The notes beneath the pieces are model-generated. The model searched no databases and had not been told where the DNA came from. It worked only from the letters and a program-made list of their open reading frames with translations. Shown here piece by piece: positions 13,209 through 15,801 of a stretch of DNA of 15,801 nucleotides (position 1 is its first letter; each line of letters starts with the position of its first letter). The stretch spans positions 1 through 15,801 of the forward strand of contig JAITOJ010000129.1 in assembly GCA_031290005.1 (NCBI GenBank), given 5' to 3'. Both the position numbers and the translations under genes were made by a program. This stretch comes from Treponema sp. (GTDB lineage: Bacteria; Spirochaetota; Spirochaetia; Treponematales; Treponemataceae).

Positions 13209-14744
13209 ATGACAATTTACAGTTTTTCACCCTTCGGCTATGAAGGAGCATTGGTCACCGTAGAAGTGGATTTGCGGCGAGGCATTCCGGCTATCGACAT
13301 GGTTGGTCTTGCGGACGGCGCGGTACGGGAGTCTCGCGAACGGATGCGGGTAGCTGTACAGAATTCCGGTTTTGACTTTCCCCTGGAGCGGATATTAATA
13401 AGTTTATCCCCTGCGGACGTAAGAAAGGAAGGCGCGGGTTTTGACCTTCCTATTGCCCTGGCAGTACTGGCTGCATCTCTGGAAGAGCAAATTCCGGAAA
13501 ACAGGACGGTTCTTGTGATGGGAGAGCTGGAGCTTTCAGGAAAAGTGCGGCCAGTACGCGGTGTACATGCGGCAGTGGTTTCAGCATTAGAACAGGGGAT
13601 TCATCGCTGCATTGTCCCTGCGGCGAACGCGGCGGAAGCAAAAATTCAAAACATGAGGGTATGCTCGGCTGAAACTCTGTCCGCGGCCTTTGAAGGGCTT
13701 ATCGCCCCTTTTGACAGCTCCCTGGAATCCCCACAAGAAACTGTTTCCGTCTCACCGGAGGAAACGAAAGTTGTTGAGTTCCCCGAAGTTTCCCCGGCTC
13801 TGGAATTCGCGGAAATCAAGCGGCAGGATTCTCTTGTTCGCGCTCTCCAAATTGCAGCCGCCGGAGCGCATAATCTGCTTGCCTACGGCCCGCCGGGATG
13901 CGGCAAGACCCTGGCTTTGAGCCGTTTTCCCGCGTTACTCCCTTTGCTGGACGATGCCGAAGCCCGACCGGTAACGCGGATTTACAGCCTGGCAGGAGAT
14001 CTGCCCCAGGGACAGCCTCTGATGCGGATACCGCCGTTCAGGACACCGCATCAGAGCAGTAGTTTAGAAGGAATGATTGGAGGTGGAAAAAATTGTTCCC
14101 CCGGCGAGGTCTCTTTGGCCCATAATGGGGTACTTTTTCTGGACGAGGCGGCGGAATTCAAAACCCATGTCCTGCAAAGCCTTCGGGTTCCCCTGGAAAG
14201 CGGTTTTGTGACTGTATCACGGGCAGGCCGAAAAAGCGAATATCCTGCGGCGTTTCAACTGATTGCCGCCAGCAATCCCTGCCCCTGCGGGAATTTCGGT
14301 GTCCGGGGAAAAATCTGCCTGTGCAGCGCCCGGTCAGTGGAACAGTATTGGACGCGCTTTTCCGCCCCCCTTCTTGATAGAATTGATATCCGGATACCAG
14401 TTTTTCCCCAGGATGATTCCGATCCTTCGAATTCTGGAACTACCGGCCAGCTCCGGGAAGCAATTGGCAGGGCCGTGGGAATCCAGCGCCGCAGACAGCA
14501 AAAACGGAACCGTTTTCTTTTGCCCGAAGAAATTCGTAAATATTGCGTTACCGATAACGAAGCAGACCAAACGCTTTCGGATGCGGCGATGGAATATGGA
14601 TTTTCTGCCCGAGGAGTCGCATCGTGCCTCAAACTAGGGCGGACCATCGCCGATATGGCAGGACGGACAAAAATAAACAAGGAAGACATAAAAGAAGCCG
14701 TATCTCTGAGGAAAAATGAAGGAGGCCTTTCGTATAATTTTTAA
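13209..14744 (+). CDS. yifB: YifB/ComM family Mg-chelatase-like AAA+ ATPase
   Basis: This 511-residue cytosolic protein has an N-terminal Lon-substrate-like domain (~20-165, including G-L-A-D-G-A-V-R-E-S-R-E-R and L-S-P-A-D-V-R-K-E-G), a AAA+ core (~200-400) and a C-terminal helical domain (~415-505). Walker A is G-P-P-G-C-G-K-T (227-234). Walker B is V-L-F-L-D-E (308-313). Sensor 1 lies in A-A-S-N-P-C-P-C-G, and cysteines 358, 360, 370 and 372 could bind a metal. R-F-S-A-P-L-L-D-R-I-D (383-393) carries the arginine finger. In Vibrio the relative ComM is a helicase that drives branch migration during natural transformation; whether this holds here is inference. ATG 13209 follows AGGAG by 6 nt. 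It converges on the transporter gene with 6 nt between stops. Confidence 0.96.
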   Translation: MTIYSFSPFGYEGALVTVEVDLRRGIPAIDMVGLADGAVRESRERMRVAVQNSGFDFPLERILISLSPADVRKEGAGFDLPIALAVLAASLEEQIPENRTVLVMGELELSGKVRPVRGVHAAVVSALEQGIHRCIVPAANAAEAKIQNMRVCSAETLSAAFEGLIAPFDSSLESPQETVSVSPEETKVVEFPEVSPALEFAEIKRQDSLVRALQIAAAGAHNLLAYGPPGCGKTLALSRFPALLPLLDDAEARPVTRIYSLAGDLPQGQPLMRIPPFRTPHQSSSLEGMIGGGKNCSPGEVSLAHNGVLFLDEAAEFKTHVLQSLRVPLESGFVTVSRAGRKSEYPAAFQLIAASNPCPCGNFGVRGKICLCSARSVEQYWTRFSAPLLDRIDIRIPVFPQDDSDPSNSGTTGQLREAIGRAVGIQRRRQQKRNRFLLPEEIRKYCVTDNEADQTLSDAAMEYGFSARGVASCLKLGRTIADMAGRTKINKEDIKEAVSLRKNEGGLSYNF

Positions 14745-14750
14745 CAGACA

Positions 14751-15407
14751 TCAGCCGACCGGCAGCGGATTGTAGACCACGCCGTAATCGTACACGTCAA
14801 TGCCTTCAGCTTTTTTAATCAGGGCGGTTACCAGATAGGTAACCGGAGTAAAACAGATCTCAATCAGGGACTTGAACACATAATTCGACAGCCCCATCAC
14901 CACCAGAACTACTGGGTCGTACAGCCCCGCAAAGGCGATTGCCACGAACAGGAAGCTGTCCAGGGCCTCACCCACCAAAGTGGAGCCGATTGTTCTGACC
15001 CAAAGATGTTTTCCTTGCGTCAGTACCTTGAGCCGGGACAGTACCACCGAATTGCTGTATTCCCCCACAAAGTAGCCGATAACACTTGCCAGGGCAATCC
15101 TGGGCATAAGGAGCAGGAGGGAATTATAAGCCTCTTGAAGCGTCCAGCCCGGCTCGGCAGGGAGCAGCCCCACCACCCAAATATTGACGGTCATCACGGC
15201 CAGCATGGCAAAGCCTGTCCAGATGACTTTTCGGGACTGGTGGTAGCCGTACACCTCGGTAAGCACGTCCCCGAAGATGTAGGACAGGGGGAACAGAAGG
15301 GTGCCGCCATCGAACACAAAGGGGCCGAGCTGCACCATCTTGGAAGCCAGAATATTGGAAAGTACCAGAATACCAGTAAAGATACCGGATAATATGGGAA
15401 GAAACAT
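14751..15407 (-). CDS. yhhQ: Queuosine precursor transporter (YhhQ family)
   Basis: This 218-residue inner-membrane protein imports precursors (queuine-pathway bases such as preQ0 or preQ1) used to modify the wobble base of certain tRNAs. About six hydrophobic segments are visible, roughly at 5-24, 36-55, 62-82, 98-116, 148-175 and 180-198. Family motifs are present: G-D-V-L-T-E-V-Y-G-Y (46-55), G-E-Y-S-N-S-V-V-L (115-123), and V-R-T-I-G-S-T-L-V-G-E-A-L-D-S (137-151). The length is typical. ATG 15407 lacks a Shine-Dalgarno sequence, and a weak promoter (TTGTAT 15441-15436, 17 nt, TAGAGT 15418-15413) would start the transcript at the start codon. I looked for a preQ1 riboswitch upstream and saw none. 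Specificity for preQ0, preQ1 or queuine cannot be told. Confidence 0.93.
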   Translation of the reverse strand: MFLPILSGIFTGILVLSNILASKMVQLGPFVFDGGTLLFPLSYIFGDVLTEVYGYHQSRKVIWTGFAMLAVMTVNIWVVGLLPAEPGWTLQEAYNSLLLLMPRIALASVIGYFVGEYSNSVVLSRLKVLTQGKHLWVRTIGSTLVGEALDSFLFVAIAFAGLYDPVVLVVMGLSNYVFKSLIEICFTPVTYLVTALIKKAEGIDVYDYGVVYNPLPVG

Positions 15408-15412
15408 ATAGT

Positions 15413-15441
15413 ACTCTAGCGTAACAGCGAAAAATATACAA
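15413..15441 (-). promoter_or_regulatory. Weak candidate promoter of yhhQ
   Basis: On the minus strand: TTGTAT (15441-15436), a 17-nt spacer, TAGAGT (15418-15413). The match is three of six and four of six. The implied start is within 1-2 nt of the ATG. Confidence 0.35.
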
Positions 15442-15473
15442 GACCTCTGTTAATATCTGGTTATTTTGGGGTA

Positions 15474-15541
15474 AATATTTATTTTTTTATTTATTTCCCT
15501 CCCCAAAACGCTTGACACATTCAAACCACTTATGATAGTAT
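15474..15541 (+). promoter_or_regulatory. Strong promoter with UP-like tract driving 23S rRNA
   Basis: TTGACA (15512-15517), an 18-nt spacer ending TGA and TAGTAT (15536-15541) form a promoter about 100 nt before the 23S start. An A/T tract rich in T runs (15474-15498) lies upstream of the -35 where an UP element would contact the alpha subunit. The predicted start is near 15548. This arrangement is typical of stable-RNA promoters and here serves 23S alone. Confidence 0.75.
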
Positions 15542-15604
15542 CAAAAAATCGCCTCTAGCCAGTAACTGGGGGCAACGGTTCTTTGACAAGAAAAGGGAAG
15601 GGGG

Positions 15605-15630
15605 CTTAATCACGGATGGAAGTGATTAAG
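15605..15630 (+). other. Hairpin in the 23S leader (possible processing signal)
   Basis: CTTAATCAC (15605-15613) and GTGATTAAG (15622-15630) form a perfect 9-bp stem around an 8-nt loop, ending 16 nt before the mature 23S 5' end. TTCTTTGACAAG (15579-15590), a motif common just upstream of 23S genes, precedes it. Confidence 0.55.
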
Positions 15631-15646
15631 CGGAGAAGAGAAATAT

Positions 15647-15801
15647 GGTCAAGCGAAAATAGGTTTATGGTGGATGCCTGATAGGAGCTTTGAGGCGAAG
15701 AAGGCCGTGACAAGCTGCGAAAAGCCATGGGGAGGAGCCAATATCCTGAGATCCATGGATGGCCGAATGGGGTAACCCGGCGGGAGCGATCCCGTCACTG
15801 C
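15647..15801 (+). rRNA. rrl: 23S ribosomal RNA, 5' end (partial)
   Basis: The sequence from GGTCAAGCG matches the conserved 5' region of bacterial 23S rRNA: GGTGGATGCCT, GGCGAAGAAGGCCGTGACAAG, CTGCGAAAAGCC, and GGCCGAATGGGGTAACCC are all recognisable in order. The gene runs off the right edge after about 155 nt. The exact mature 5' end is estimated by comparison with E. coli and could be off by a few nt. No 16S rRNA or tRNA gene is found upstream; the preceding gene is yhhQ on the opposite strand. Confidence 0.95.

Noticed and set aside
15408..15480. Possible preQ1 riboswitch upstream of yhhQ
   Set aside because: CAGAGGTCTTG looked suggestive, but the rest of the preQ1-I core (the second stem half and the A-rich tail with its pairing) is absent.
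15583..15588. Second TTGACA in the 23S leader as a further promoter
   Set aside because: No -10 element is found 16-18 nt downstream. The sequence is part of the TTCTTTGACAAG motif often seen ahead of 23S genes.

Overview
The window reads as a chromosomal segment of a spirochaete, most likely Treponema or a close relative. The reasons are indirect: a protein with two cyclic-nucleotide-binding domains and a C-terminal winged helix, of a type familiar from treponemes; a SerRS with an atypical motif 2; a transporter signal peptide ending in A-G-G-K-K-E; and the style of the 23S rRNA 5' end. Species-level assignment is not possible from the sequence alone.

Layout. Positions 1-66 hold the last 21 codons of an unrecognised gene. 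Positions 131-662 hold a small toxin-antitoxin-like pair with a strong promoter. Its PIN-domain toxin is cut short, and the pair lies between two imperfect copies of a ~35-bp sequence. A GntR-LacI hybrid sugar-type repressor (852-1961, minus) is divergent from a phosphohexomutase (2063-3880, plus), with an A/T-rich inverted repeat between them. Positions 3896-4017 (minus) contain what looks like a complete, unannotated small-RNA gene, with a consensus promoter and a 12-bp-stem terminator followed by seven Ts. It is divergent from a three-gene polar amino acid ABC importer (4090-6321: binding protein, permease, ATPase).

The central block is on the minus strand. A SerRS gene leads an operon with an AI-2E-family membrane protein and an M29 aminopeptidase (9829 down to 6344). 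Upstream of it are an uncharacterised protein with a sigma-region-2-like segment (10801-9890) and the double cNMP-binding regulator (12201-10963). Divergent from the regulator are a PHP-domain phosphoesterase (12258-13145) and a YifB/ComM-type AAA+ ATPase (13209-14744). A queuosine-precursor transporter (15407-14751) converges on yifB. The window ends in the first ~155 nt of a 23S rRNA gene that has its own strong promoter about 100 nt upstream and no 16S or tRNA gene before it, so 23S appears unlinked from 16S here.

Two patterns run across the window. First, the strongest promoters (toxin-antitoxin pair, small RNA, 23S) share one architecture: TTGACA, 15 nt, TGA, then TANNNT. Second, predicted mRNA leaders are very short. 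Genes with a Shine-Dalgarno sequence often start transcription only 11-14 nt ahead of the start codon, and several genes without one (serS, the PHP gene, the mutase, yhhQ) have a -10-like element placed so that transcription would start at the start codon itself, as in leaderless mRNAs. All promoter calls are by eye.
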